DNA of 64,000 nucleotides from contig NZ_JWLK01000001.1 of the NCBI RefSeq assembly GCF_000814005.1, forward strand, positions 806,001-870,000, in the 5' to 3' direction. The notes under the pieces were generated by a model. That model ran no database searches. It was not told where the DNA came from and saw only the letters and a program-made list of their open reading frames with translations. The translations under genes were made by a program, and so were the position numbers. This DNA comes from Ruegeria sp. ANG-S4 (lineage in GTDB: Bacteria; Pseudomonadota; Alphaproteobacteria; Rhodobacterales; Rhodobacteraceae). Positions 33,402 to 41,662 of the stretch are shown piece after piece (positions within the stretch are counted from its first letter, which is position 1; the number at the start of each line of letters is the position of its first letter).

Positions 33402-33713
33402 GATGCCCCCCAGAAATCTGTTTCATGCAAAACCTACCTGCCGCGGAAACAGCCTGTATATTTTGCCTCTGGGAATGAGCCTGTAATTGGCTTCTTAAGA
33501 TAAAGCGCACACATATCATAAAATTGCAATTTACTCAAATGAGTGGCCGGCCGATGTCGCATGCCAGCAATAGATCTACTGGGATGAATTTCACAAAGCA
33601 GGTCAAAACCATCGCGCGTGAACTCGCCGGTCATTCCAAGGTCTGTATCCTTGAGCCCGCTGAGTTGTTATTCTTCCGGATCATAAAACACTAAATTCAT
33701 TGGGAGGATTGTC
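33402..33713. other. 312-base AT-rich gap
   Basis: No gene is supported. A 51-codon plus-strand frame (33539-33694) is present without a Shine-Dalgarno and without recognised family. The gap contains the divergent promoters of the DUF1326 gene and of the TerB-like gene. Confidence 0.4.
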
Positions 33714-34418
33714 ATGAGCTTCATGAAAGCGCTTGCGTCGGTCGCCGTAGGATTTGCCGCGGCCAAAGGGTTGGAAAAATACAAGCAGATGGGCGGCATG
33801 GCCGGTTTGCAAGACATGATGCAAGGCGCTGGCGGCGGATTTGGAATGGACCAGTTGGGCAAAATGGCCGAGCAGTTCGGATTGCCCGGTGGCGCAGGTG
33901 GATTTCAGGACATGATCGGTAAGCTTGGAATAGCGAATTCGGCTGGGGTCGCTGGCCTGGGCGGGCTGATGAACGCGATGCAGGGGGCTGCGAAAACCGG
34001 CAGTCAGCAGACCGTGGACATGATGGACACGGTTTTCAAAGGCACGCCCGGCGGTGCCATGATGGAGGAACAGGCCAAACTGATGCTGCGTGCGATGATC
34101 CAAGCGGCCAAAGCGGACGGCGAACTGGATGCGCATGAAAAGGAGACCATCCTGGGTGAATTGGGCGATGACATCAGCGACGAAGAGCGTGCCTTTGTTC
34201 AGGAACAGTTGGAGGCCCCGATTGACGTGATCGGATTAGCGGCCGATTCTGGCGCGCCGCTGAAGACGCAGATCTACGCGACATCTTTGGCAGCGATTCG
34301 ATTGGATAATCAGCGCGAGGCGTCCTATCTGCACCAATTGGCGACGGCTTTGGGCCTGTCGGACGCGGAACGCGACCAGATTCACACCTATATGGGGGCT
34401 CCGACCTTATCGACTTGA
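33714..34418 (+). CDS. TerB-like / DUF533 protein
   Basis: A 234-residue protein. The N-terminal 110 residues are Gly/Met-rich and contain a hydrophobic A-V-G-F-A-A-A-K-G start; the C-terminal 120 residues form a helical TerB-like tellurite-resistance fold with [10 protein letters not shown] and the D-x-E-R pattern. DUF533 (YebE-like) members are inner-membrane associated stress proteins of unknown function. GGGAGG lies eight bases before ATG 33714. Confidence 0.82.
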   Translation: MSFMKALASVAVGFAAAKGLEKYKQMGGMAGLQDMMQGAGGGFGMDQLGKMAEQFGLPGGAGGFQDMIGKLGIANSAGVAGLGGLMNAMQGAAKTGSQQTVDMMDTVFKGTPGGAMMEEQAKLMLRAMIQAAKADGELDAHEKETILGELGDDISDEERAFVQEQLEAPIDVIGLAADSGAPLKTQIYATSLAAIRLDNQREASYLHQLATALGLSDAERDQIHTYMGAPTLST

Positions 34419-34447
34419 CTTCCAATCCTGTGCGGGCGCGAATGCCC

Positions 34448-34475
34448 TTGACATGGGCCGTGCAGGGCGTAAAAG
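34448..34475 (+). promoter_or_regulatory. Promoter of rpmG
   Basis: A perfect -35 TTGACA (34448-34453), 16-base spacer and TAAAAG (34470-34475). The rpmG start is about 60 bases downstream. Confidence 0.55.
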
Positions 34476-34534
34476 CGCACGCTCAGGAGAATTTAACCGA
34501 AAGGCCCCTGCCTTTTCGGACGCAGGAGATAACC

Positions 34535-34702
34535 ATGGCGAAGCCGACGACAATCAAGATCCGTCTGAACTCGACCGCGGGCACGGGCCACTTCTACGTG
34601 ACCAAGAAAAACGCGCGCACCATGACCGAGAAAATGACCGTTCGTAAGTACGACCCGGTCGCTCGCAAGCATGTTGAGTACAAGGAAGGCAAGATCAAGT
34701 AA
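34535..34702 (+). CDS. rpmG: 50S ribosomal protein L33
   Basis: A 55-residue protein, the usual L33 length, basic, with [19 protein letters not shown] and a C-terminal Y-D-P-V-A-R-K-H-V. It lacks the CxxC pairs of zinc-binding L33, so it is the C-minus form. ATG 34535 follows GGAG by seven bases; a terminator lies downstream. Confidence 0.97.
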   Translation: MAKPTTIKIRLNSTAGTGHFYVTKKNARTMTEKMTVRKYDPVARKHVEYKEGKIK

Positions 34703-34729
34703 TCTGCCTTTTGACGTGGAATTCAAAAT

Positions 34730-34760
34730 GGGCCCTGCCGCTGGCGGGGTCCATTTTTTT
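34730..34760 (+). terminator. Terminator after rpmG
   Basis: GGGCCCTGCC-GCT-GGCGGGGTCC makes a 10-bp stem with two G-U pairs, then ATTTTTTT. Classic intrinsic terminator. Confidence 0.9.
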
Positions 34761-34899
34761 GTGCCCAACGCCATGATAGGAGCATTTCTGGCCGTTGCAG
34801 AGGCGCATCAGCGCTGTGGGTAATCGGAATGTGGGTGGCTTGCTTTTTCGCGCCACCTGCCGCTACGCTTTAGCTAACCGATCCAAAATGTTGACCGCC

Positions 34900-35406
34900 A
34901 TGAAAAAAATCATCTTGCCAGCACTTGCTGTTTTGACCCTTTCGGCCTGTGAAGACCCCTTCAACCGTCAGGGCGTCGGTTTTACCGGAATTGACGGTGA
35001 GCCGCGCACTATCTCCGATGTGGAAGGTGCCGCAGCGTTCGTACCTGACGCAACCAATGTTCCGGCCGAGCTTGCCGAACTGCCAACCGTTCAGGTGACC
35101 TCTGACAAGACTGAGTTGGAAAAGCTGGCGGGTGTCGCCATCGACAACGGTGGACGCAGCGACACGACGGCGGTGCATCTGTCCGGAAGCGCAACAACGC
35201 TGTTCCTCAGCACCGTGTCCGTGAATGGGCAGTTGTTCGGCGTGCTGCGGACGCCCAGCAACAGCACCCGGGTCGACAATTCGGTCGGGTCCATTTTTGG
35301 ATCGGAAACCGAACGGTTTACCGGCTGCCTGCCGGCGGGCCAAGTCTATCGCAAAGGCTCGTCAGAAAAGAGCTCTGGCTTCGCAGTGCCGTTGAACTGC
35401 AGCTGA
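34900..35406 (+). CDS. Hypothetical lipoprotein
   Basis: A 168-residue protein. M-K-K-I-I-L leads to a signal ending in L-S-A-C, a lipobox, so it is envelope anchored. A weak SD leaves the choice between ATG 34888 and 34900; the second gives a textbook leader. The mature part has no recognised family but contains two Cys-poor regions and an N-S-V-G-S-I-F-G-S-E run before a C-terminal E-R-F-T-G-C. A strong terminator follows. Confidence 0.68.
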   Translation: MKKIILPALAVLTLSACEDPFNRQGVGFTGIDGEPRTISDVEGAAAFVPDATNVPAELAELPTVQVTSDKTELEKLAGVAIDNGGRSDTTAVHLSGSATTLFLSTVSVNGQLFGVLRTPSNSTRVDNSVGSIFGSETERFTGCLPAGQVYRKGSSEKSSGFAVPLNCS

Positions 35407-35425
35407 CAAACTCTCTCTCACGTCC

Positions 35426-35455
35426 AAGCCCCCGTCGATCAGGCGGGGGCTTTTT
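35426..35455 (+). terminator. Terminator after the lipoprotein gene
   Basis: GCCCCCG (35428-35434) and CGGGGGC (35444-35450), extendable by two G-U/C-G pairs, followed by TTTTT. Confidence 0.88.
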
Positions 35456-35468
35456 GATGGAGAGACAC

Positions 35469-35504
35469 AAAAAAGGGCGGGTCGACAGGACCCGCCCCTT
35501 TTGA
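35469..35504. terminator. Bidirectional terminator
   Basis: GGGCGGGTC (35475-35483) and GACCCGCCC (35489-35497) form a perfect 9-bp stem with a GACAG loop, flanked by A runs left and T runs right. Terminates the minus-strand Bax-inhibitor gene (ends 35522), possibly both strands. Confidence 0.85.
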
Positions 35505-35521
35505 TTGAATATGTCGCCCGC

Positions 35522-36298
35522 TTATTCGCGGTTGCCAAACAGCTGAAGCAGGAACATGAACATGTTGATAAAGTCCAGATACAGGCTCAACGCGCCCATG
35601 ATTGCGGCTTTACCCAGCCATTCCTGATCGCCTGTATGGGCCATCTGCAAGTAGGTGGTTTTGATCTTTTGCGTATCGTACGCGGTCAGACCGGCAAAGA
35701 TCAGAACGCCCAACACCGAAATCGCAAAGGCCATCGCCGAAGAGGCGATAAAGATGTTCACGATTGACGCAACGATCAGTCCGATCACACCCATGATCAG
35801 GAACGTACCCATTGCAGACAGGTCTTTCTTGGTCGTGTACCCGTACAGCGACAGACCTGCGAATGCGATCGCGGTGATCAGGAAAACCTGAATGATCGAC
35901 TGGCCGGTAAAGACCAGGAAAATCCAGCTGATCGAAACGCCCATGACGGCCGCAAACGTGTAGAACACCAACTGTGCTGCGGATGCCGACATGCGGTTGA
36001 TCCCGGCGCTGAAGCCGAACACAAACAGAAGCGGGGCAAACATGATGACCCACTTCAAGGGCGATGCGAACAAGGAATAACCCAGCGATGTCAGGTATTT
36101 TCCTTCGCTCAGCTGAGCCGCCGCCGCAGATGGATCGGTAGTGGTTGCCAGACCAGAGATCGCCCACGCCGCGGCGAAGGTGATCAACATACCTACGGAC
36201 ATTGTGCCGTAGACTTTGTTCATGTGGGCGCGCAGGCCCTCATCAATCTCGGCAGCGCGCGCGCCGGCCGCTGTCCGGATCGTGTCGAATTGTGCCAT
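35522..36298 (-). CDS. Bax inhibitor-1 / YccA-family membrane protein
   Basis: A 258-residue integral membrane protein with about seven spans, of the Bax inhibitor-1/YccA (TMBIM) family. Starts M-A-Q-F-D-T-I; in the family, acidic residues near the C-terminus form a Ca2+/H+-sensing pair, and here the last segments contain A-Y-D-T-Q-K-I and L-D-F-I-N-M. Bacterial members leak calcium/protons or modulate the FtsH protease. ATG 36298 has GGGAGA seven bases upstream. Followed by a strong terminator. Confidence 0.9.
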   Translation of the reverse strand: MAQFDTIRTAAGARAAEIDEGLRAHMNKVYGTMSVGMLITFAAAWAISGLATTTDPSAAAAQLSEGKYLTSLGYSLFASPLKWVIMFAPLLFVFGFSAGINRMSASAAQLVFYTFAAVMGVSISWIFLVFTGQSIIQVFLITAIAFAGLSLYGYTTKKDLSAMGTFLIMGVIGLIVASIVNIFIASSAMAFAISVLGVLIFAGLTAYDTQKIKTTYLQMAHTGDQEWLGKAAIMGALSLYLDFINMFMFLLQLFGNRE

Positions 36299-36472
36299 AT
36301 AAGGGTCTCCCTTCATTCATCTGTTCCCGGCCCGCGAAAGCAGGCTGGTTTCCCAGCAAATATCGGAGAGTACGCCCGCTGTTTCAAGGGTTTTGCGGCT
36401 AAAACTCAGGAAAACTATCAACAAAAGTGGCAGGTCGCCCAAACCGGCGACCCGCATTTGCGGTTGAGGCGA

Positions 36473-36691
36473 TTAATACAGGCTCTTTAACCAGTTATCC
36501 GGTGCGTCCCACATCGGGCGCGCGGCTTCGGACTGCGCCTGTTCGCGGGTCACTCCGATGTCTTCCAAGGCCCGCGCATCCAGTCGTGCCAGCGCCCGGC
36601 GCTGTCTTGCCAAAGACAGAAAGTCCAAGAGTTTAAAGCGACGAGAGGCAGGAACACCGCATTTGGACTGTGATTGAGTTATTAGGGTCAT
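36473..36691 (-). CDS. DUF1127 small protein
   Basis: A 72-residue DUF1127 protein with the family motif L-A-R-L-D-A-R-A-L-E-D-I-G-V-T-R-E-Q-A in the C-terminal half and a basic N-terminal half. DUF1127 proteins in alphaproteobacteria act in RNA metabolism, phosphate and C/N adaptation. ATG 36691 follows AAAGGA by eight bases. It is divergent from a LysR gene, with a LysR-type box between them, so LysR control is likely. Confidence 0.85.
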   Translation of the reverse strand: MTLITQSQSKCGVPASRRFKLLDFLSLARQRRALARLDARALEDIGVTREQAQSEAARPMWDAPDNWLKSLY

Positions 36692-36734
36692 AACTATTGT
36701 CCTTTCGTGGTTTTTTGATGCCAATCTTGGTTTG

Positions 36735-36751
36735 GATCAATTCTGTTGATC
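36735..36751. promoter_or_regulatory. LysR-type operator between DUF1127 and LysR genes
   Basis: GATCAA-TTCTG-TTGATC has perfect 6-base arms; within it TCAATTCTGTTGA is the T-N11-A motif bound by LysR regulators. It is centred near 36743, between the two divergent starts (36691 and 36813), the classic LTTR layout. Confidence 0.65.
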
Positions 36752-36812
36752 TATATGGGGGAATATGGCACATTATTGAAACGAATGTTTTTGATGGCAC
36801 CCATAAGGAATC

Positions 36813-37700
36813 TTGAAGTTGCGAAATCTGGACATCACGACACTTAGATCCTTTGTCGCCGTTGCGGATCACGGCGGCGTCACACGCGCAGCAGGGTTTT
36901 TGCACCTGACCCAGTCTGCTGTTTCGATGCAACTGAAGCGATTGGAAGAGCTGCTGGGCCTGGATCTGCTGGACCGCAGCGGGCGGACGATTGCCCTGAC
37001 CGCTTCGGGCGAGCAGTTGCTGGCATACGCCCGGCGAATGATCGCGTTGAACGACGAGGTCATCTCGAAACTCACGGATCAGGCTTTTGAGGGTGAGGTG
37101 GTTTTGGGCGTTCCGCATGACATCGTGTACCCGGCGATTCCCCGCGTGCTGCAGCGTTTCAATGCGGATTTCCCAAGGGTGCGGGTGCAATTGATTTCAT
37201 CGCACACGATGCAATTGAAAGAGATGTATCAGCGCGGGGAATGCAATCTGATCCTGTCGACCGAAACGACGGGTTCAGAAGGGGCCGAGACGATTGCCGA
37301 ATTGCCATTACGGTGGATTGGTGCGCCGGGCGGTTCGGCGTGGCGTAAACGACCGATCCCGCTGGCTCTTGGTCGGCGCTGCATGTTCCGCCCGCAAGTG
37401 ATCGCCGCGTTGGACGCGGCAGGGGTGCCTTGGGAGTTGTCGGTCGAGACGGAAAACGACCGAACCATCGAAGCCACCGTCAGTGCCGATCTGGCGGTTA
37501 ACGCAATGCTCGACGGCACCGAAGCTGCGCATCTGGAACAAATCGACGCAGGCAGTGCGCTGCCGGAATTACCGGCGCACCGGATCAACCTCTACGGGGG
37601 CGAAAGTGGGCGTGATCCCGTGGTTGACGCGTTGGCCGCGTTGGTCCGGCAGAGCTTTTTCATGCTGGGTGGTTCGCCATTGCGGGCCGTGGCCGGGTAG
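36813..37700 (+). CDS. LysR-family transcriptional regulator
   Basis: A 295-residue LysR regulator. The N-terminal HTH (about residues 10-68; T-R-A-A-G-F-L-H-L-T-Q-S-A-V-S-M-Q) is followed by an effector domain with P-H-D-I-V-Y and an L-I-L-S-T-E segment. The start is TTG at 36813, with AAGGA close upstream; no ATG is suitably placed. Probably controls itself and the divergent DUF1127 gene through the operator at 36735. Converges with a quinone oxidoreductase gene three bases downstream. Confidence 0.88.
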   Translation: MKLRNLDITTLRSFVAVADHGGVTRAAGFLHLTQSAVSMQLKRLEELLGLDLLDRSGRTIALTASGEQLLAYARRMIALNDEVISKLTDQAFEGEVVLGVPHDIVYPAIPRVLQRFNADFPRVRVQLISSHTMQLKEMYQRGECNLILSTETTGSEGAETIAELPLRWIGAPGGSAWRKRPIPLALGRRCMFRPQVIAALDAAGVPWELSVETENDRTIEATVSADLAVNAMLDGTEAAHLEQIDAGSALPELPAHRINLYGGESGRDPVVDALAALVRQSFFMLGGSPLRAVAG

Positions 37701-37703
37701 CGA

Positions 37704-38660
37704 TCAAGGTGTGATGACGACCTTGCCCGTGGACTTTCGGTCTTTCAGCAACTGCAGTCCTTTTGCCACGTCGCCAAGGGGCAGAACATGGCTGATATGC
37801 GGTTTGATCTTTCCTTGGCCATGCCACCGAAACAAGGTTGAAAAACTGTCCTTCACCACTGCGGATCTGAACGTCAGATAGCCGCCGATATAAAAGCCAA
37901 TGACCGAAAGGTTTTTGACCAAAAGGTGGTTCGCGGGAATCTGGGGAACCTCGCCGCCGGCAAACCCGATGGGTAGCAGACGACCCTCGGGGTTGGTTGC
38001 GCGGAATGCTGCGTTGAACGTCTCGCCGCCAATGGCATCGTACACCACATCCGCGCCGCCGAGCGCAATAACCCTGTCGCGCAGGTCCTCGCTTGCATCC
38101 AGCAGGTGATCCGCGCCGGCTTTCCTGGCGATCTCTAATTTGTCTGCACCACGCGCCTGTGCGATGACCCTCGCGCCCATCAGCTTACCGATCTCGACGG
38201 CCGTCAGGCCCACGCCGCCTGCTGCGCCGGTAACCAAAAGGGTCTCTCCTGCCTGCAGATGGGCCCGGTGCGCCAACGCGATATGGCTGGTGCCATAGGC
38301 AATCTGTATCGCAGCCGCGTCCTCGAAAGACATGGAGTCAGGCAGCGCAATCGCGCGGTCTGCGTCGAACACACCAAATTCGGCCAACCCGCCCTGTCCG
38401 CAATAAACAGCGACCCGGTCACCCGGTCTGAATTCCGTCACATTGTTTCCAATTGCGTCAACAATGCCGGCAACTTCCATCCCCAAGGTAAAGGGTGCTT
38501 CAGGAGTGTCCTGATACGTTCCCTTCTGCATCAGAAGGTCGGCAAAGTTCAATCCGCAGGCCTTAATTCGCACACGAATCTGTTGGGCTTCTGGCTTGGG
38601 AGCCTCAATATTGCATAGCTCGGCCTTGGAGTTTTTGGTGATTACGCGATACGCCAGCAT
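37704..38660 (-). CDS. NADPH:quinone oxidoreductase-like MDR protein
   Basis: A 318-residue medium-chain dehydrogenase/reductase lacking zinc ligands. It has the GroES-like part (G-M-E-V-A-G-I-V, G-D-R-V-A-V-Y) and the NADP-binding A-G-G-V-G loop (G-A-A-G-G-V-G-L-T) in the middle. Quinone or 2-enal/enone reduction with NADPH is the family role. ATG 38660 is used; the longer frame to 38687 has no better ribosome site. Convergent with the LysR gene. Confidence 0.85.
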   Translation of the reverse strand: MLAYRVITKNSKAELCNIEAPKPEAQQIRVRIKACGLNFADLLMQKGTYQDTPEAPFTLGMEVAGIVDAIGNNVTEFRPGDRVAVYCGQGGLAEFGVFDADRAIALPDSMSFEDAAAIQIAYGTSHIALAHRAHLQAGETLLVTGAAGGVGLTAVEIGKLMGARVIAQARGADKLEIARKAGADHLLDASEDLRDRVIALGGADVVYDAIGGETFNAAFRATNPEGRLLPIGFAGGEVPQIPANHLLVKNLSVIGFYIGGYLTFRSAVVKDSFSTLFRWHGQGKIKPHISHVLPLGDVAKGLQLLKDRKSTGKVVITP

Positions 38661-39001
38661 GTGGGAGCTCCGGTTCTTTGACCGCATAGGTCAGCGATGG
38701 CGCAGAAATGTCAAATCGAAAGCAAGGCCCTGCTGCGCGGTTGACCGACGTTACTTCTAATTGTCGCTAAAATAGAAACAAAAGGAGGTAAGACACGTTT
38801 TGTACAACCATAAACAACTATTCTTTGGGAGGAATACAACCCGCTTGAAAAAAAGGCGGAATGCGTCAATATAGGTCTTAGGTGCCGTTCGGGGGGCATG
38901 TTCCGCGTTAGGAAGTCCTTAAGCAGCGACCCGCTATGCAGGCGGGGCAGCATTTGTAGCGAGTTCCTGAATGGTTGTTTGAGTTACAGAGGAGACTACC
39001 A
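38661..39001. other. 341-base gap upstream of the XRE regulator gene
   Basis: No gene is supported. It contains the promoters of the oxidoreductase (minus) and XRE (plus) genes. AT-rich around 38755-38830, with GGAGG at 38785 and at 38830-38833 that are not followed by usable reading frames. Confidence 0.4.
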
Positions 39002-39373
39002 ATGACCCATCACGTCGATGTCCATGTGGGCAAACGCGTCCGGCATCGCCGCTGGCTGATTGGCATGACCCAACAGCAACTGGCGCAGCAGGTTGGTATC
39101 AAGTTTCAGCAGATCCAGAAATACGAAACAGGGGCCAACCGGATAAGCGCGTCGCGCCTTTGGGACATCGCAGAGGCTTTGGATGTTCCTGTCAGCTTTT
39201 TCTTCGAGGGTCTGGAAGAGACTCAGAAAAGCGATGCAGACAAAAAATCTGTCCCGGCCGATCTGATGGCGGATAAAGAGGCTTTGGATCTGGTGCGTTC
39301 TTACTACGCCATTCCGGAAAACCAGCGCCGTCGCTTGTTCGAACTGGCGCGCGTTCTCAGCGAAGTCGCCTGA
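39002..39373 (+). CDS. XRE-family transcriptional regulator
   Basis: A 123-residue HTH regulator. The HTH_3 domain (about residues 11-64) has T-Q-Q-Q-L-A-Q-Q-V-G-I-K-F-Q-Q-I-Q-K-Y-E, followed by S-R-L-W-D-I-A-E-A-L. After it comes a charged stretch and an E-N-Q-R-R-R-L-F-E-L segment. Widespread in alphaproteobacteria near metabolic and stress genes. SD GAGGAG lies upstream of ATG 39002. hisN follows 45 bases later. Confidence 0.88.
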   Translation: MTHHVDVHVGKRVRHRRWLIGMTQQQLAQQVGIKFQQIQKYETGANRISASRLWDIAEALDVPVSFFFEGLEETQKSDADKKSVPADLMADKEALDLVRSYYAIPENQRRRLFELARVLSEVA

Positions 39374-39418
39374 TCCAACCGGGTTGACAATGGGGCATGG
39401 TGGCGGCACGGGTAAGCC

Positions 39419-40210
39419 ATGCAAAACACCCCGTTAAGCGATCTAGAAGTTGCCGAAGAAATGGCCGACGCGGCGCGGGCGGCCATTCTTCCTTATTTTC
39501 GTCAGCCAAATCTTGAAGCCGACAACAAGCAAGACGATGGATTCGATCCGGTCACGATTGCCGACCGCGAAGGCGAAAAAGCGATGCGAGCCGTTCTGGC
39601 GCAGCATCGGCCAGAGGACGGGATTTTAGGCGAAGAATTTGGCCAAACCGCTGGCACCAGCGGGCGGACCTGGGTCCTTGACCCGATTGATGGCACGCGC
39701 GGCTTTATCAGCGGCACGCCGACCTGGGGCGTTCTGATCGCGTTGGGAACCGAAGCTGGCCCCTTTCTGGGTGTAGTCGACCAACCGTATATCGGTGAAA
39801 GGTTTTTAGGCTCCGAAGGCAACGCGATTTCCAAGGGTCCGGCGGGAACGATGCAGATTGCAACGCGCCAGACCCGCACCATTGAAGAGGCGATAGTATT
39901 TACAACCTTCCCCGAGGTTGGAACACCAGCCGAAGGCAACGCATTCCGTGCCGTATCCCAAAAGTCCAAATTGACCCGGTACGGCATGGATTGTTATGCC
40001 TATGCGCTGCTGGCTGCCGGGCAGGTCGATCTGGTGATCGAGGCCGGATTGCAGTCATACGACATTCAGGCCCCAATCGCCTTGATCCAGGCCGCGGGTG
40101 GCGTGGTCACAGACTGGCAAGGCAATCCGGCGCATCACGGCGGACGGGCACTAGCCGCAGCCAACGCCGAGTTGCACGCATCTGCATTGGAGATTTTGCG
40201 GCAATTCTGA
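39419..40210 (+). CDS. hisN: Histidinol-phosphate phosphatase, inositol-monophosphatase type
   Basis: A 263-residue member of the inositol monophosphatase superfamily. The metal-binding motifs are G-E-E-F-G (about residue 72), D-P-I-D-G-T-R-G-F (about 92) and Y-D-I-Q-A-P near 220. The pattern, with A-P-I-A-L-I-Q-A-A-G-G, points to histidinol-phosphatase HisN, which finishes histidine synthesis; a general inositol phosphatase remains possible. It follows the XRE regulator gene closely. Confidence 0.85.
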   Translation: MQNTPLSDLEVAEEMADAARAAILPYFRQPNLEADNKQDDGFDPVTIADREGEKAMRAVLAQHRPEDGILGEEFGQTAGTSGRTWVLDPIDGTRGFISGTPTWGVLIALGTEAGPFLGVVDQPYIGERFLGSEGNAISKGPAGTMQIATRQTRTIEEAIVFTTFPEVGTPAEGNAFRAVSQKSKLTRYGMDCYAYALLAAGQVDLVIEAGLQSYDIQAPIALIQAAGGVVTDWQGNPAHHGGRALAAANAELHASALEILRQF

Positions 40211-40327
40211 ACGCGGTTGCCGCCGCCATGCGTCCGGGCTAGGGTACCATTGGCTGGTTCTTGAGCCCGTTTTCCACCAGCCACGCACCTCCATTGCATG
40301 AGACGGGCAAATGCAGGAGTGCGATTA

Positions 40328-41662
40328 ATGCCCGAAATACTTATCCGAAATGCCGACGCCATTCTGACGATGGATGACGCGCGGCGCGAATTGAACAATG
40401 CCGACATTTTGATCCGCGACGGGGCAATCGAACAAATCGGGCATAAGCTTGAAACCAAGGGTGAAATCCACGATGCAAGCGGATGCGTCGTGACACCGGG
40501 TTTGGTGAATACACATCATCACCTCTATCAGACGCTGACACGTGCCGTGCCGGGATGTCAGGATGCCTTGCTGTTCGGCTGGCTCAAGACGCTCTATCCG
40601 GTATGGGAGCGGTTTGGGCCCGAAGAGATATTCGTTTCCGCGCAGATCGGTCTGGCTGAACTTGCGTTGTCCGGATGCACGCTCAGCTCTGATCACCTGT
40701 ATCTTTATCCCAATGGATCGCGATTGGACGACACAATTGCAGCCGCGGCAGAGGTTGGGTTGCGGTTCCAGCCGACACGCGGGGCGATGAGTATCGGTGA
40801 AAGCGCAGGCGGTCTGCCGCCGGACAGCTTGGTCGAGGCCGAAGACGCGATTCTCGAAGATATGATTCGCGTCGTCGATGCGTTTCACGATTCGTCCGCA
40901 GGGTCCATGTGCCGGGTGGGGTTGGCCCCGTGTTCACCGTTTTCGGTCAGTCGGGATTTGATGCGCGACGCGGCCATTCTGGCGCGGGACAAAGGCGTCA
41001 TGCTGCATACGCATCTGGCAGAAAATGACGAGGATATCGCTTATTCACGCGCCCAGTTCGGATGTCGCCCCGGTCAATACGCCGAAGATCTGGGTTGGAC
41101 CGGTGAGGATGTCTGGCACGCGCATTGCGTCAAGCTGGACGGGGCAGAGATCGACTTGTTTGCAAAAACCGGGACTGGCGTGGCCCATTGTCCGTGCTCC
41201 AATTGCCGGCTTGGGTCTGGCATTGCTCCGGTGCGTGAAATGCGGGATCGGGGCGTGAACGTCGGCCTTGGCGCCGACGGGTCGGCAAGCAATGACAATG
41301 GAAACCTGATGCTGGAAGCACGGCAGGCGATGTTGCTGCAACGTGTATCGCGCGGTGCGGACGCCATGTCATCGCGTGAGGCATTGGAAATCGCCACCCG
41401 TGGCGGTGCGGACGTTTTGAACCGCCCGGATTGCGGTCGGTTGATGCCCGGAAAGCGGGCCGACGTCGCCATTTGGGACACGCATGGGATTGAAAGTGCA
41501 GGCAGTTGGGACCCCGCGGCATTGCTGCTATCGGGACCGGTTCGCGTCAAACACTTGTTTGTCGAAGGGCGCCAGATCGTGCGCGATGGGCATGTGACAT
41601 CCATTGACGTGCCGCGTGTGATAGAAAGACAGAACCTGCTGGCCCACGCCCTTCGGAGCTAG
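40328..41662 (+). CDS. 8-oxoguanine deaminase
   Basis: A 444-residue amidohydrolase. Zinc ligands H-x-H lie in T-H-H-H-L-Y (about 59-64); H-T-H-L-A-E-N and A-D-G-S-A-S-N-D follow, with C-P-C-S-N. This pattern belongs to the 8-oxoguanine/isoguanine deaminase group of the ATZ/TRZ amidohydrolases and separates it from the guanine deaminase encoded next. 8-oxoguanine is deaminated to uric acid, removing an oxidised base. GGAGT precedes ATG 40328. The stop shares bases with the convergent guanine deaminase stop (CTAG at 41659-41662). Confidence 0.85.
   Translation: MPEILIRNADAILTMDDARRELNNADILIRDGAIEQIGHKLETKGEIHDASGCVVTPGLVNTHHHLYQTLTRAVPGCQDALLFGWLKTLYPVWERFGPEEIFVSAQIGLAELALSGCTLSSDHLYLYPNGSRLDDTIAAAAEVGLRFQPTRGAMSIGESAGGLPPDSLVEAEDAILEDMIRVVDAFHDSSAGSMCRVGLAPCSPFSVSRDLMRDAAILARDKGVMLHTHLAENDEDIAYSRAQFGCRPGQYAEDLGWTGEDVWHAHCVKLDGAEIDLFAKTGTGVAHCPCSNCRLGSGIAPVREMRDRGVNVGLGADGSASNDNGNLMLEARQAMLLQRVSRGADAMSSREALEIATRGGADVLNRPDCGRLMPGKRADVAIWDTHGIESAGSWDPAALLLSGPVRVKHLFVEGRQIVRDGHVTSIDVPRVIERQNLLAHALRS

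Noticed and set aside
33539..33694. 51-codon plus-strand frame in the AT-rich gap before the TerB-like gene
   Set aside because: No ribosome site, no recognised family, and composition like the non-coding surroundings; kept only as a remark in the gap entry.
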